This document shows positions 1 through 12,600 of a stretch of 64,000 bases of DNA, piece by piece. Within the stretch, counting starts at the first letter, position 1; the number at the start of each line of letters is the position of its first letter. The stretch is from Rhyacophila brunnea (Eukaryota > Arthropoda > Insecta > Trichoptera > Rhyacophilidae). The stretch lies in the NCBI GenBank assembly GCA_022495005.1, contig JAGYXB010000061.1, forward strand, positions 248,001 through 312,000, in the 5' to 3' direction. The notes under the pieces were generated by a model. The model searched no databases and was not told the DNA's origin. It worked only from the letters and a program-made list of their open reading frames with translations. The translations under genes were made by a program, and so were the position numbers.

Positions 1-205
1 TTATCACTCGGCAGTGTTGCCATCTTTCAAATAATTCCAGTATTGCAAAGTGTCAAAATATTCTATTTTCATTGGACGAAAATTTAATGATAAAAAAAAT
101 ATCCGGAGCAGTGGAGTACTACAAATCTTTGGTGCTCCGGCTCCGCTCCTGCTCCGGGTAAAATCTCATTGCTCCAGTGCTCCGTGCTCCTGCTCCAACG
201 CTCTG
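1..205. mobile_element. hAT-like MITE, partial (GGAGC-rich ends)
   Basis: Positions about 105-205 carry repeated GGAGC/GCTCC motifs ending GCTCCAACGCTCTG, the same right end as the complete element at 54431-54797. The left terminus is not identified and may lie before the window. Confidence 0.55.
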
Positions 206-974
206 ATTTAAAACACTCTAAAATGTAAACTAACAGTATATTGTATTCAAGTTTATCTTTCGTACTATATTGTTAGATGCTCCTGGTAAAACCACAGTAG
301 TACTACAGTTTGGAATATTATTACCTGTTATGTGAAGTCCGCTAAATTTAATGATTTTTCTTTGAGAATTTACCTTATAAGAAGGATCGATGACGAATTA
401 TCACAGTTAAGACGTTCCATATGAAGATTTAATTACCGGTAGCATGCATCACTGGCTGGTGTCATAAACGACTTTGACATTTCTATTAAATTTATAGTGA
501 ACCTTGATAACCTCTGATAAACGATAGCTTAATTGATAACAAGCCTGTGACGAGTTTTGCATACACGAGTTTCCCGAACACAGCTTCCTGGTAGGAATAG
601 CGACGCCATGAGTTTGACTTAAATCAATTTAGGTGTTGTTTTTACTATCAAATGCTTAGCACGTGTTATTTATGTTAATAATATTCATACAATTAGTCTA
701 ATTTCAATGATTTAACTGTAGTATTTTAAATTAACTAATAACAGATTGTAAAGTTATTGATAGCATATCTTGTACCGGGATGTTCACCTTCTACGTTTAC
801 ACATACAACAAAAAATTATCAATCTAATAAAATATGTCAATATTGATTATCAATGATTTTATCCTAAAAATACATATTTTTGAACTAAAAAATCCAGCAA
901 TAAGAGTAATGGAAAAATAATTTAAAAGAAATCATATTTATTAAAAATTACTATAAGCAGACTGTTGACTATTA

Positions 975-1266
975 AACGTAATTTGAAAACATATCGTGCA
1001 TTTACACTATAAAAAATCTTTTTGTAAAAAAAAATAAGACACCCGACGGGACTTGAACCTGTATCTGCTGGATTTGCGCCAGTATGCTTTTGGTGCTACG
1101 GGCACCTTACTTAATTACGACCATTTTAACTAGTAGATGTTACATGAAATGCTTAATTGGCGCGAATCCAACTGATACGGGTTCAAGTCCTGTCGGGCGC
1201 TTTATTTTTTTTCTACAAAAAGATTTTTTATAGTGCGTATATGCATAATATATTTTCAAATTATTT
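975..1266. mobile_element. Inverted-repeat element with tRNA-like arms
   Basis: Two arms face each other. The left reads ACTATAAAAAATCTTTTTG, then ACACCCGACGGGACTTGAAC. The right reads GGGTTCAAGTCCTGTCGGGC, then AAAAAGATTTTTTATAGTG. Both arms carry a Pol III B-box-like GGTTCAAGTCC, so each resembles the 3' half of a tRNA. Similarity of the arms continues outward to about 975 and 1266. The same family occurs at 2056-2200 and 8233-8590. Confidence 0.7.
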
Positions 1267-1269
1267 ATG

Positions 1270-2050
1270 TTGAATATACAGAATATTAGATTCTCAAATC
1301 TTGTGTCTTATACGTAATAAATACTATTGAATACACGTATCACTCAGTGTTGTTGGGTATTTTTGATACAAAACGGTATTTTTTATATTAACACAAATCA
1401 GTGGCACCTGTGAATATAAACTATAATTATTTTGTAAGCACATTTTATCCTCTACAGATCAATGCAATGTTATAAATAAAATTTCATTTCCACAATCCTA
1501 CACATTTCTTGCTAATTATTTTTTTTTTGAAACGAAAATAAATGCGTATTAATTTGTATTTCCAGTTTCGAAGTTTAATAAGCGAGGCGAGCCGTGGGGT
1601 AGATTTTACGTTGTAATTAACTTAATTTAAGAAAATAGTTAAAAGGTATCACTGAAGTAAATGTACCTGTGATTTCTAACTGGATTTCCATGAACTCCCG
1701 GGGTCTCGCGAGTTCATATTATGGTTTATCGCCAAAACTCTTGCGAAATAGGTATAAGGGATTAAAGTAAAGGAAACAATCATCTGTCAGAGCAGAATCG
1801 GGAGTATAGTGACAGTCGTCTTGGTAAATTTGGGATAGGTGTCACTCAATAGTCCTATATTCCTACAATATAGTTTATACGAGTACGTAGAAATGTGGGC
1901 TTCGTGAAAAGTTTTAAATTTAAATATACCTACACGTTTTATGGAATATTATCTAAGTTCATAAATCTGAAATAAGTACACAATTAGAATATTGAATATA
2001 CATAACTGGAAAACACCTCAGATATATACCTACTAGAAAACATCACATTT
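1270..2050. other. AT-rich intergenic or intronic spacer
   Basis: No coding signal was recognised. A stretch just after 1563 follows an AG acceptor-like site (tttccag), but its open frame (FRSLISEASRG) does not look like an LRR, so it is not called an exon. Confidence 0.5.
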
Positions 2051-2055
2051 GAAAA

Positions 2056-2290
2056 AATACGACGCTCGACGGGATTTGAAGCCGCGCCAATATGTTTTAA
2101 CCAATTAAACTACGGGCCTCCTACTTAATTAAGATAATTTTAACTAGTAGGTTCTACATGAAATGCATATCAAATTACGCTATTTTTGCTGGTGGGTTAT
2201 CTGAGGTGTTGTCAAGTTATGTAGGTATGTTAAATATACTTATAGAATGTTACATTCTCAAATCTTGTGAATTATTCGTTGAATAAAATA
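2056..2290 (-). repeat. tRNA-derived SINE-like fragment, same family as 975-1266
   Basis: The minus strand contains an A-box-like TAGTTTAATTGGTTA and a B-box-like GGCTTCAAATCCCGTCGAG at tRNA-like spacing. A family-specific tail follows on the + strand: TTACATTCTCAAATCTTGTG at about 2250, shared with about 1290 and 8600. It has only one arm, unlike the other two copies. Confidence 0.6.
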
Positions 2291-2514
2291 AATGGTTATA
2301 CATTTATATATTTACTTCCACATAGATCTGATATTAAAATAATACTATCATATTTATGGATTTATTAATATTATTTAGTTTTACATTGTCAGAATAATAG
2401 TTTAGACCTTTAAAGCCAAATTGAATCAATAAAACTCAATAATGTGAAAAACCTTGCGTCATTTTCTCAAGCCCCGTATACTGAATAAAAATAATTTAAT
2501 ACTTAATGTCGAAC

Positions 2515-2710
2515 AAGATCTTCTTGTCAACGTGTTAACACTGTGAACTAATAAGCCCCTCCTGTTTTAAGCCGCACTTCGACTGCAACGACTTCCGGTT
2601 ATCGACAAGTTGTCCACGTGTTAAAACTGTGAACTAACGATCCCCTTCTATTTAGTTAATCGCACTTCGAATCCAGCGACTTCCGTTTATTGCCTAGATC
2701 TTCTTGTCGG
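2515..2710. repeat. Diverged ~95-bp tandem duplication
   Basis: Two adjacent copies share CACGTGTTAA/CAACGTGTTAACAC, ACTGTGAACTAA, CGCACTTCGA, CGACTTCCG and TTAT(C/T)G in the same order. A further GATCTTCTTGTC occurs at both edges. No coding potential was recognised. Confidence 0.6.
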
Positions 2711-3575
2711 ACAGTAATAGCATTTTCTTTGTATGTACATTAATTAAAAGCAATAATATATAAAAAGGTGGACATGGTTACATATTATAAATAATATTAG
2801 ATTTTTTTTTAATGATAAATATGTCGGTTGTTACACCATTATCAAAAATATAAAAAAAAACTATTAGTGTATTGTATTTTATTCAGAGAGAGGTGAGATA
2901 TTCTTTATCATAGTATTTTAGTAGATACGTACATTTAATTTTTAACAAGCATTTTATAAACATGAGATTAATCCTTTAAATAATTTAGCTTTTACAACGG
3001 GTTAATTAAAAAAATACATTTTTTTTATAATTTGACGAAAATTCATTCGGCTTGTTTCGGCAAAATTTTTCTCGTAAAAAATACATCTACATCAACCTGA
3101 AAAGATAACTAATCAGTTAGTAGAATAATAACGAACGTAGAGCCTCTACAGCGTTTGGCGTAGAGGCAGATGTGTTATCGTACTTATTTTTAAAATATGC
3201 TGCTCGAATATTTTTTATAACATTATATTTTGTGAATCGTGCTGTTTGTTTTGGTCAATTTTTCATCGTAAAATTTACCGTACACACTTAATTTAGCTAG
3301 ATACAAAATTATATCTTATGATTTTACTGTTGTAATATTTTATAGATATTTTTTTAAATCGTAATAAATTTATTGCGGATACCCTTTTATCTCACTGAAA
3401 TTTCCCACCTTATTTAAATTTGATTTATCTATTGCCGTCTAGACTCTCATTGTTCTGAAAATAGAAAACGAATTAACGAATACCTAATGCTAAAACGGTG
3501 TTATGTTCTTGCTATTTTATTATCTATGGTTCGTGGCGCAGGATAATCTCTCTAAAAACCTTGTTTTATTTCTAG

Positions 3576-3644
3576 ATCCTTGGGAAACAATGAAATAAAG
3601 GTGACGCAAACTCTTCTGTCGAAATCCGCAAATTTATCTTCACT
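3576..3644 (+). CDS. Receptor exon: leucine-rich repeat unit
   Basis: A 69-base exon after a pyrimidine-rich stretch ending tttctag and before the strong donor gtaagtatt. It reads SLGNNEIKVTQTL...SANLSSL, one LRR unit (L.NN.I....L....NL..L). It starts with the last base of a codon and ends with two bases (CT). The first base of the next exon (G) completes Leu, so the frame runs straight into QLNDID. Single-repeat exons of about 72 bases are usual in this receptor class. No earlier LRR exon could be recognised in 1-3575. Confidence 0.82.
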
Positions 3645-6600
3645 GTAAGTATTTTATTCATTTATTTTATAGTCTTAATCAAATATTTAATTATTCATAG
3701 TCATTGTTAACAAATAAACTGTAATTATGTAAGTAAGTGATGTTAGTATGTAAACCAAGAGATGTCATGGAGAGATGAAGCTTTCGAGATGTGGCTGTAT
3801 AAATGCATCCTGAATATTCCTTGGACTGACCGGGTGATAATGGGATATGGGAAAGGGCTGAGAAGTTCTGCGTAGTATCATAAACAGAAAACTACAGTAC
3901 CTACCTCGGCCACATTATGATTGGAGAAAAGTACAGTATTCTCCAATTTGTCATCCAATTAAATATCAACAGTAATTGTAGCAGAGGACGACGCTGCATT
4001 GTGTGACTTTCTCCGTGAAGGGGATGGCACGATAAGAAGAAAAATATATTTTTTTAGAGTGATGCAGGTGAAAAACGCATTTTTATCAGTGGACGGAAAA
4101 GACATTTCTCTATTTCTTTCAATTTGTTTTTTTTTCATTGTTAGTAAGTAATGTTAAGGAGAAAAATTCTTCTATTGAGAGTTAAATTTTTTATATTTAT
4201 ATATATTTTAGTTGGGAAAAAGATTAATATTTAAATTAGTTGCATACAGTTTCGCATGTTCTGTTTATTTCTTTTAAATACAACACACTCTAAGAGGCCA
4301 AGTCGCATTAGTATTTCTAATAGTAACAGAAAATTTTCACAGTAATGTATACCTAGTTTTAAGAAAATCATAAAGACGTACTCTCACTATGAACTAGACA
4401 CTCAGGTGTCGCATACTTTCCTCGATATGAGAAGCTAAGCGTCTTACACATTACGATTGTCACATTCCAATCATTTATAGCAAATGCTGCACGCTTGTGC
4501 TCAAAGATTTATTATCCAGTAATGATACCTTGCATTTAATGTTACTTAAAGCGGGAAAATAATTGACATTATTTCATTACTAATTGCAGGATATATACGC
4601 AAACTTTATTAAGTTCTGCATGCGTTGTTACATGTACTGTTATATTTTATGTTAATATTTAACTATTAAATTCAGCAAAGATACACTGCCTTTCTAAGAA
4701 AAAATACATTATTTTAGTACAGACGTGTCTATTTAGAGATTATGTTATAACAATCTTACATACTATAAGAGAAAGAGTAGTTTAAAACTTGGGTTCTCTG
4801 ACTTCACTGAAACCAAAATACTGTATTTTTACTTAGAAGGGCAGTACACTAAGACTTCAAACATTAAAATTAAAATTCATACTAGTGGCATATAAAATAA
4901 AGTCAAATTCTATTTAATGCTATTAGGTATTTATACCTGATTATTTTTTTTAATCTTTAAAATAATAGAGACGGTAAGATCAGAAGAGATGTCTTCTATT
5001 CGTGGTTATACTAGTATGTAAATATCTGGCACGGGTATAATATTAACATTCTTTATAATACGTTTGCACCCATGGTGGCCTAGATAATAAAGTGACATAA
5101 AATATATCTTGTTTTGTTATCTACTGATTTTTTTACTATTGTTTAACCCCGCGTTTTTCATCAAGCTTTCTTTAGGGGCTTTTATGCAAAAACTATTAAT
5201 GAAAATGAAAAAATGCATTTAGTACAGGAAAGCATTCGTGTATCCGCTGATTTAAATTCGGCAAATCCGTAAAATTCTTTGTAGCGTACGGCGATGGTGT
5301 TTCTGGCGAATATTTTGTCGTATTTATTGATCTGAAATGAAATGAGACATTTTTTCTCCAAACTGCGATTCATTATCCCATTAGGTTGGGACCCAACCGT
5401 TGGGCGAATGGCTGACAACCAATCTTTGTCCAAAAAGCTGTTAAAATAACCTCCACTCTGTGAATTTTCATATGTTCTGCTTATAAGAGAAAATTATAAT
5501 TAACTATTATTTTTATATTTTGTATTTCTACGTTACGTTTTTATACCTTCTAATTTTATGCATAACAATATACATTGTTATTTAAGTACATTATGCAAGG
5601 CTTTTTATTGGTATGTATTCACTTTATATTCATATAAAAAAACAAAGAGTAAATAAAAGCTTTGTGTGGATTATCTGGTATATTCAATGGATGAATCTGT
5701 AGGTACTTTCTATAATACACGAGTTCGATAAGACAGGAGCTTTTGTTTTATTTAGGCAGAGAACTTTTAATATCTCAACTAAGCGAAGTGACAAACAATG
5801 CGTAAAACAAACTTGTGTATGCCAATAAGCTTAATTTGGATAACATAAAGTTTGTTATCGTCCTGATTATTGTTGTGAAAGTTTCTTATACGTGCTAATT
5901 ATAATTGTCTTTTGTTTTAACTTTCGGCAGGCAATTGAATGATATCGATAGTTCGGACATTGACTTCGCCGTCTTCGAGCGACTGTCCATGCTGAAGTAC
6001 GCGTTCTTCAAGAAGTTCAGCTACTGCTCCTACGTACCCCAAGTCTCGAATTGCAAGCCGCACTCTGATGGTAATGTACCTATATCTACGTATCTTCAGT
6101 TTACGTTTTATGCATAATAAGCTTAATATTCTTCTTGAGGTGCATGCTTATAGTATGTTTGATTTCACAACTGAGTATTCAATAAAATAAATATGTAACT
6201 GTGGTTTAGTTGCTATATCCTCAAATTAATATTTAAAAGATTTTTAAGATATACCTATGCTATGGGTTCTCAGATATTCAAAATAATATTACTTTATAAT
6301 AAAGTTGATATAATTTAATCCATTTGTTAAGGGCGGACGTGCTCAGCGTGGGTCAAAATGGAGCTTTTGTTCTATTTTTAAAGCGTGGTCCTGGACATTC
6401 CTTAAACGTTGTAGATAATCTATTTATATAATTTTGAAGCCTTATTATCCTTTATATTTTAAAAAAGGTAACAAAATGTCGCTTCGGTCTAATGAAGGTA
6501 CTACGTTCCAAGGCATTGTACCATTAGGATAGACCTGGATGAAGGCAGATGGTGAAGGAGGCTAAGACTCTCACAGGGTTATAGCGCCAGGAAGAATAAA

Positions 6601-9600
6601 AATAACAAGTCAATTACATATAATTACACAATGATTGCAAAATTAATGTTAAGAACACACTATTTAGTTAGGAGTGGTTGTTGAGTGGTTTGAGACAAGT
6701 GTGGTTTTGCATTAATTTGTTGTATGTATAATGGAAGCAATAAGAGAGTCAGGAACGTTAGTTGTTTCCCGTCTGAAAAATTGATGGCTTAATAAGTTGT
6801 GATTCATATGTGATATTGGTATGAAGGATTTCCAATATATCTAGATAATACATAATAATATAGTGTTCTTATTAGAATTAATTCACATGAATTATAAGAT
6901 AAGATAGATCAAAGGAAAAAAACACTCACCCGGATACTCGAAGACAGTTCGAACTATTTTTTATAGAAGATTTTTTTAATTAGTCGATATTATGTTTCGG
7001 AGATGTAACAAGAATCTAAAATACGTAAATATCGTCCATATTCAGTGCCTATTAAATAATAAAAAAATACTTTACATTTACGATTACAATAATTTGTCAA
7101 ATTCAACTATTTCCATAATGACAGTTTCGAAAGAATCATAATCTCTTAATACCAATAAACATTAAAAACAAATTGCTTTAAAACGCAATATGCAAGGGGA
7201 TGTCACTCTCGAGTTTGTAAATCTCCCCAGTCGTAAAGCGTCCGATATTTTTTACGAGTTTTTCCATTCATCGCAACTTTGTTGGGCGAATCAAAATGAC
7301 CGCCTGAGCGGGAAATTCTTCGCATTTTCTTCTCAAAATGAAACTGCAACATTCTCAAAATAGGGTCAGCATTCTGGGTTAATCTTCCTGTAATTAAAAT
7401 TAACTTTTCGACAAACAACAACGCCTTGCTTTTGGTCGGTTATCCGTTCGAAAGCAGTTAATTTAGATTAGAATGAAAGTTAGTTTTTGACTTTCGACCA
7501 CTTTTTATCTTATATTATAATTATAAAAAAATCTCAATATATATATTCTTTAGAATTTCTTCTATTTGTTTAATGGATGCAGTAATTAAAAAAAGTCCTC
7601 ACGTACCTAACTATTATGCCTTACTCATCGTCACCTTTATGTATTGTGAAATTCTGGATCAGCTTTTTCGGACTATCCATATCCTCTCCAAGTCGATGGA
7701 TACTACTGATTTCCAAATGAATTCCTTTACTTGGTACTTCACCTCATCCACTCTTCGGGCCTTTCTGAACCACGGCGAATACTGTATCCATAATACGATG
7801 TAGGTACATAGATGACAGTAACTCGCTGATGCTCAGCGCAGTCATCTTCAGCACCACATCTTGAATACATCAGGCACATTACTTTTCCTGTTGTAAATAA
7901 GAATTATTATTTTAATGAATCCAATATGAATGATAGATCTGCAAACAAATATAGTCTACAATTGTTAGTATTGACTCTATTTACCTAAAACAATTAAAAA
8001 TTATGACAGCGTTTACTAAAATTCGTATTATGCACTGGCGTACAGTGGGCAAAGTAATTGTATTAATTTATTTACAAATTACATAGTTATTAATATTGAT
8101 ATTATTATAATAATATTCAACGTATATGTAACCAGGGACACGCCAGGAGTGGCAGCCCAAAATTGACCCCTCCCCCCTACAAATAAAAAAATATTAATGA
8201 AAATATGACAAAAATTGAAACAATAATTGTTGTATTGGACATGCATAATTTTGAAGAACACTTCTGAGAAAATATATTATAACCAATAGAAAAAAATCTT
8301 TTTGAAAAAAGTAAGACACCCGGCAGGAATCGAACATGCACCTCTTCGGTTTACGCCCCGTGCGCATTGTCCACTACGCTACAAAGTGACATACTAATTA
8401 TGACAAATTTTAACTATTGGCCCTTAATACCTGCTCATCAGCGCTCTTTCAAATCAAGCTATAAGCAATCGGATTTCTTACTTTTACTTACTTACTTTAT
8501 CGGGTGTCTTACTTTTTTCAAAAAGATTTTTTTCTATTGGTTATAATATATTTTCTCAGAAGTGTTTTTCAAAATTGTGTATGTTCAATAATTAGAATGT
8601 TACATTCTTAAATCTTGTGAATTATTCGTTGAAGAAAAAAATAGTTAACTAAAAATTATTCTATTGTTATCAAAATATATTATTACTTATTACATATTTC
8701 ACCTATATAATATAAAATATCATATTCTTTTAAAAATATCATTGTTTTAAATCGGACTTTTGCGGTTTTGCCACCCCTTGAATCCTACCGCCCGGATTTT
8801 TCACACCCTTAACACCCCCGCTTGGCGCGCCCCGTTTGTAACACTATAACCAAACATTTAAAATTTCCGCTATATTAATATTGTTTTTCACAACTAAATA
8901 GCAAGTCACACACCATTTTAACTCGTGTCCGGAAACTTGTACGTATGCAGTTCGCCGTACCACACTTCACCGTAAAATTTTGTATTGGAAATATATGGCC
9001 GTACATTAAAGACCGTCCAACCTTTTTGGGTCGTATAGTACTGACATAAAGTTCATGTCTAAATTTAATAAAACTTGGTTGTCGTTGGCTTACACTTTGC
9101 AGGAAGCCGGCAGCAAACAAATTTTGAAAATAGCCGATATACTGGATTATTTGTTAGGTTAGGTTAGGTTTTCATTCTTGAATTCATGAACTTTGCCAAA
9201 ATCAGTTATGAAAATTGAATTAATGTTCATAATGAATCTAATAAAATTGGAGACCGTATAGTATACAGTCATCTCTTTCCGATAAGAAAGCTCACGGCGA
9301 ACTGTGCTACGGTGAAATGTTTTACGTACAATTTACATATAACCATTTTAACTTCCATAGATAGCAGTATTTTGTGATACTATTCTAGATTTTAAAAGTT
9401 TGGTCGAAAAATAAATTATTATTAATTCGGATCTAGGTTGATTGTGTGGGCAGTCTGTTTTTTGATATTAAATTTGTTTGTGTGCGTTCATATTATATAT
9501 TTTTATTTGTTTTGTTTTACTCTTCGGCAAAACGCAATATTATCTACATTCGGTCCATGTTCCAGGAAACAGTAAACTTATCATATTTCAAAAACGTCAA

Positions 9601-12600
9601 AACCAAATAATAAAGTGTTTTGTGCCAGAAAAGAATTGAGCAGAGATATTTGATTTTTTGCGACAATTTCGTTTCAGTGGGCGAGATGTTATTCATGTTT
9701 GGACTATATGCGAATATTTTTATTTATGCGGTAAAATACTATAAAAAAATCTCTGATACCTCCCACGTTATGGTCGTGTTTATCTTCTTCTTCAACTTGT
9801 GCTACCCTCTATCGGAGGTCTGACACCATTGGGCCAATTTTCGCATTGTTGTCTGCTAACCGGAACAGTTTGGTGGAGCGAATCATGGATATTAATTAAT
9901 TATTTCGTTTTAATCACATAACGTGGTTGACATACCGCACTATACTGCACATAAAAACTATGTATAAAACAACGCAGATATTCTCGGCTTTAACACATTC
10001 ATTTTAAAGACGTCAATATTATTTTATTGAGATACAGCTACCTGCCAAGACCTCAATTGATTATCCGTAATATTTCCTAATATAGCTTACATCGGGTAAA
10101 ATATATGTTATGTCAAAATTGTAATCATGAATCTACAAATTACCATCTGAATTATCCGTCTTCGCACGAGCTTGTTTTGTTGATCGATATGCACTTATTT
10201 GTCTTCACAAAACAAAAATAATTATTTTTTTTCCAATATAAAATTAATAGAACACAATATGTCAAAATAAAACAAATTCTGGAAGCAGTAAAATTCGAAT
10301 AAAAGAACGCTAAATTAAATTCGAATCGAAAATATGCAAACTTTATCATAATCTGTAGTCAAAATTCAAAATTGGAAGGGAAAAAAGAACAAATATAACC
10401 TCTTTAATAATAATATAATACCTATAGAATATCATGAACTACAGTTGAAAGTCAATTGATAGAGGGAACCATAATTATTTTAATAGAGTGGATGAACTCA
10501 CAAATATACTTATGTTGAGGTCCTTTCTACTTTTGTTGATTCAGCAGTGAATCAAATAGTGCCTGTACACGTGCATGAAATTACTGCCGGGAATTATACA
10601 GTAATTAAATGTATGGGGAAACATTTTAAAATATCGTGACAATAACTGTTTCCACGTAAGAGTGCTGACTGTCTCTCCAATCTCATTCTTCAAGAGTAAG
10701 CGAGACGCGAGGTTGTCATTTTATACTATCTGACAGGTCGTATTGAAAATCTTTAAGCTCAAAATCAGTAGTTCGTTTTTTTTTACCGGCATGTTCACCC
10801 CTATCGCTCTACTGCGCAGGCGTAGATTGAAAATAATCTTACTTGCGTGCTGAAATTTGGAAGCTTCCGAATTGTGATGATTTTTTCCGCGCAAGTAAGA
10901 TCTGCGCCTGCGCAGTAGAACGATATTGGCGAACTTGCCGGTAAAAAAACGAAGTACTCATTTGAGGTTAACTGATTTTCAATACGTCCTGTCAAAATAA
11001 AATGACAACATCGCGTCTCGCTTACTCTTGAAGAATGAGATTGGAGAGACAGTCAGCACTTTTACGTGTAAACAGTTATTGTCATGACAGTTTAAAATAA
11101 GCACAATTGCCGACAGTAATTCCATGCTTGTGTACAGGTGCTAATAGTGCAAGTCAACTGATTGCCTAGCCAGAGTAACCAAGCTGATAACAACTCGCAT
11201 CAGCACGTCAAACTTCACTTGTTTCACTTGACCCCATCTTGGTTACGACTATCGGTTCAATGTAAATCGATACGTGTGAAAATTCGTTTCGATTTTTGGT
11301 ACAACATCTAACAGTCAGTTGAACGACAAAAATCGCTACGCGAGAACGCGGCATACCTAAGTGTGAATCTCTTAAAAACTTTCATTCAATTTTTTCTATA
11401 TTAATTCTATTAATATAGAAATTTTAAATGAATCGATTGCAAAAATAACAAAAACGGTTCAAATAACAGTATAAAAATTAATACATTATTTTTTATAGTA
11501 AGTATATTATTTGTAATAAAATAAACACGGAAACGATAGTAATAATGACGTGTTAATATTAGTAATCAGTATTCATAAAATCAAACTCCCTTAAACCACA
11601 AATGTATATCGTAATGTAAGTTCAAATACAATATAAATTGGAACAAACTTTACTGAATACGAACGAAAAAAAATTAATATCCATGTAACAATCGAATGAG
11701 TAGGAACGACGCGGTAGAATGTTGTTTCCGTCTTTTTTTTTAGAAAACAGGGTATCGTCTACTTTTTAAGTTTCAAGGCTGAACATTTTAATAACATCAT
11801 TATTCGTTGCGGTGTCGGCCGACCGCAGCCTCTAAAAGAAAATTGCAAGGAAAATGTCGATCGAAAATATTGTGATATTCTTTTTGTTTATAAGTTCAAT
11901 AATATGCTATCAAAGTAATATATTATTCATATTACGAGTAATATAATCGACTAGCAAAAAAATATTGAATTTGAATTACATGTATATACTATGTACAATA
12001 ATTAAAATAATACTACATTAAAGAGATTGAACTACTACTAAATAAAGGGAGTGCCTAAATAGAATTTTATATAAATTATATAATGTAACAAAATATACGT
12101 ATTAAAGCACTTCTAGGACATTTTTCGTATATTTGAATTGGTAATTACAGAAGGGTTAATATTATCCGTATTGGTACTGAATACATTGATTAGAAATACA
12201 GAAAATATCTGCCTATTTTGCTATAAACATGCCACATAAACGTGAAGTTCGATAGTTTTGACAGAAAATAATGACGTACTTAGAGCGACGCCTAGTGAAA
12301 GAAAAAAGATACAATAGGTTTCATGTAAAAGCTAGAAGAAATCGCAATCTGCGCAATTTCAAGTTTAAGTTGTTCCACTGTAATAATCAAATAAATTGCA
12401 AGCAGTTTTGCATTGCATGTTAATTTGTAGAAAAAATCATACTGAGATTCATTTACCAGGACCGCAATCAGATAAATAAAATGCCTTATATTATTGTTAA
12501 AAGCGTAAAATAAGGTATTATAAAATGTTATAGCATTTTTTTAGATAACAATCACAAAAATCGGTGACGCAAAACGTCAACATCAGGCCACCATTTTATT

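Noticed and set aside
1564..1610. Possible exon after tttccag with donor-like gtaatt
   Set aside because: The frame does not fit an LRR pattern and phase continuity to 3576 cannot be shown.
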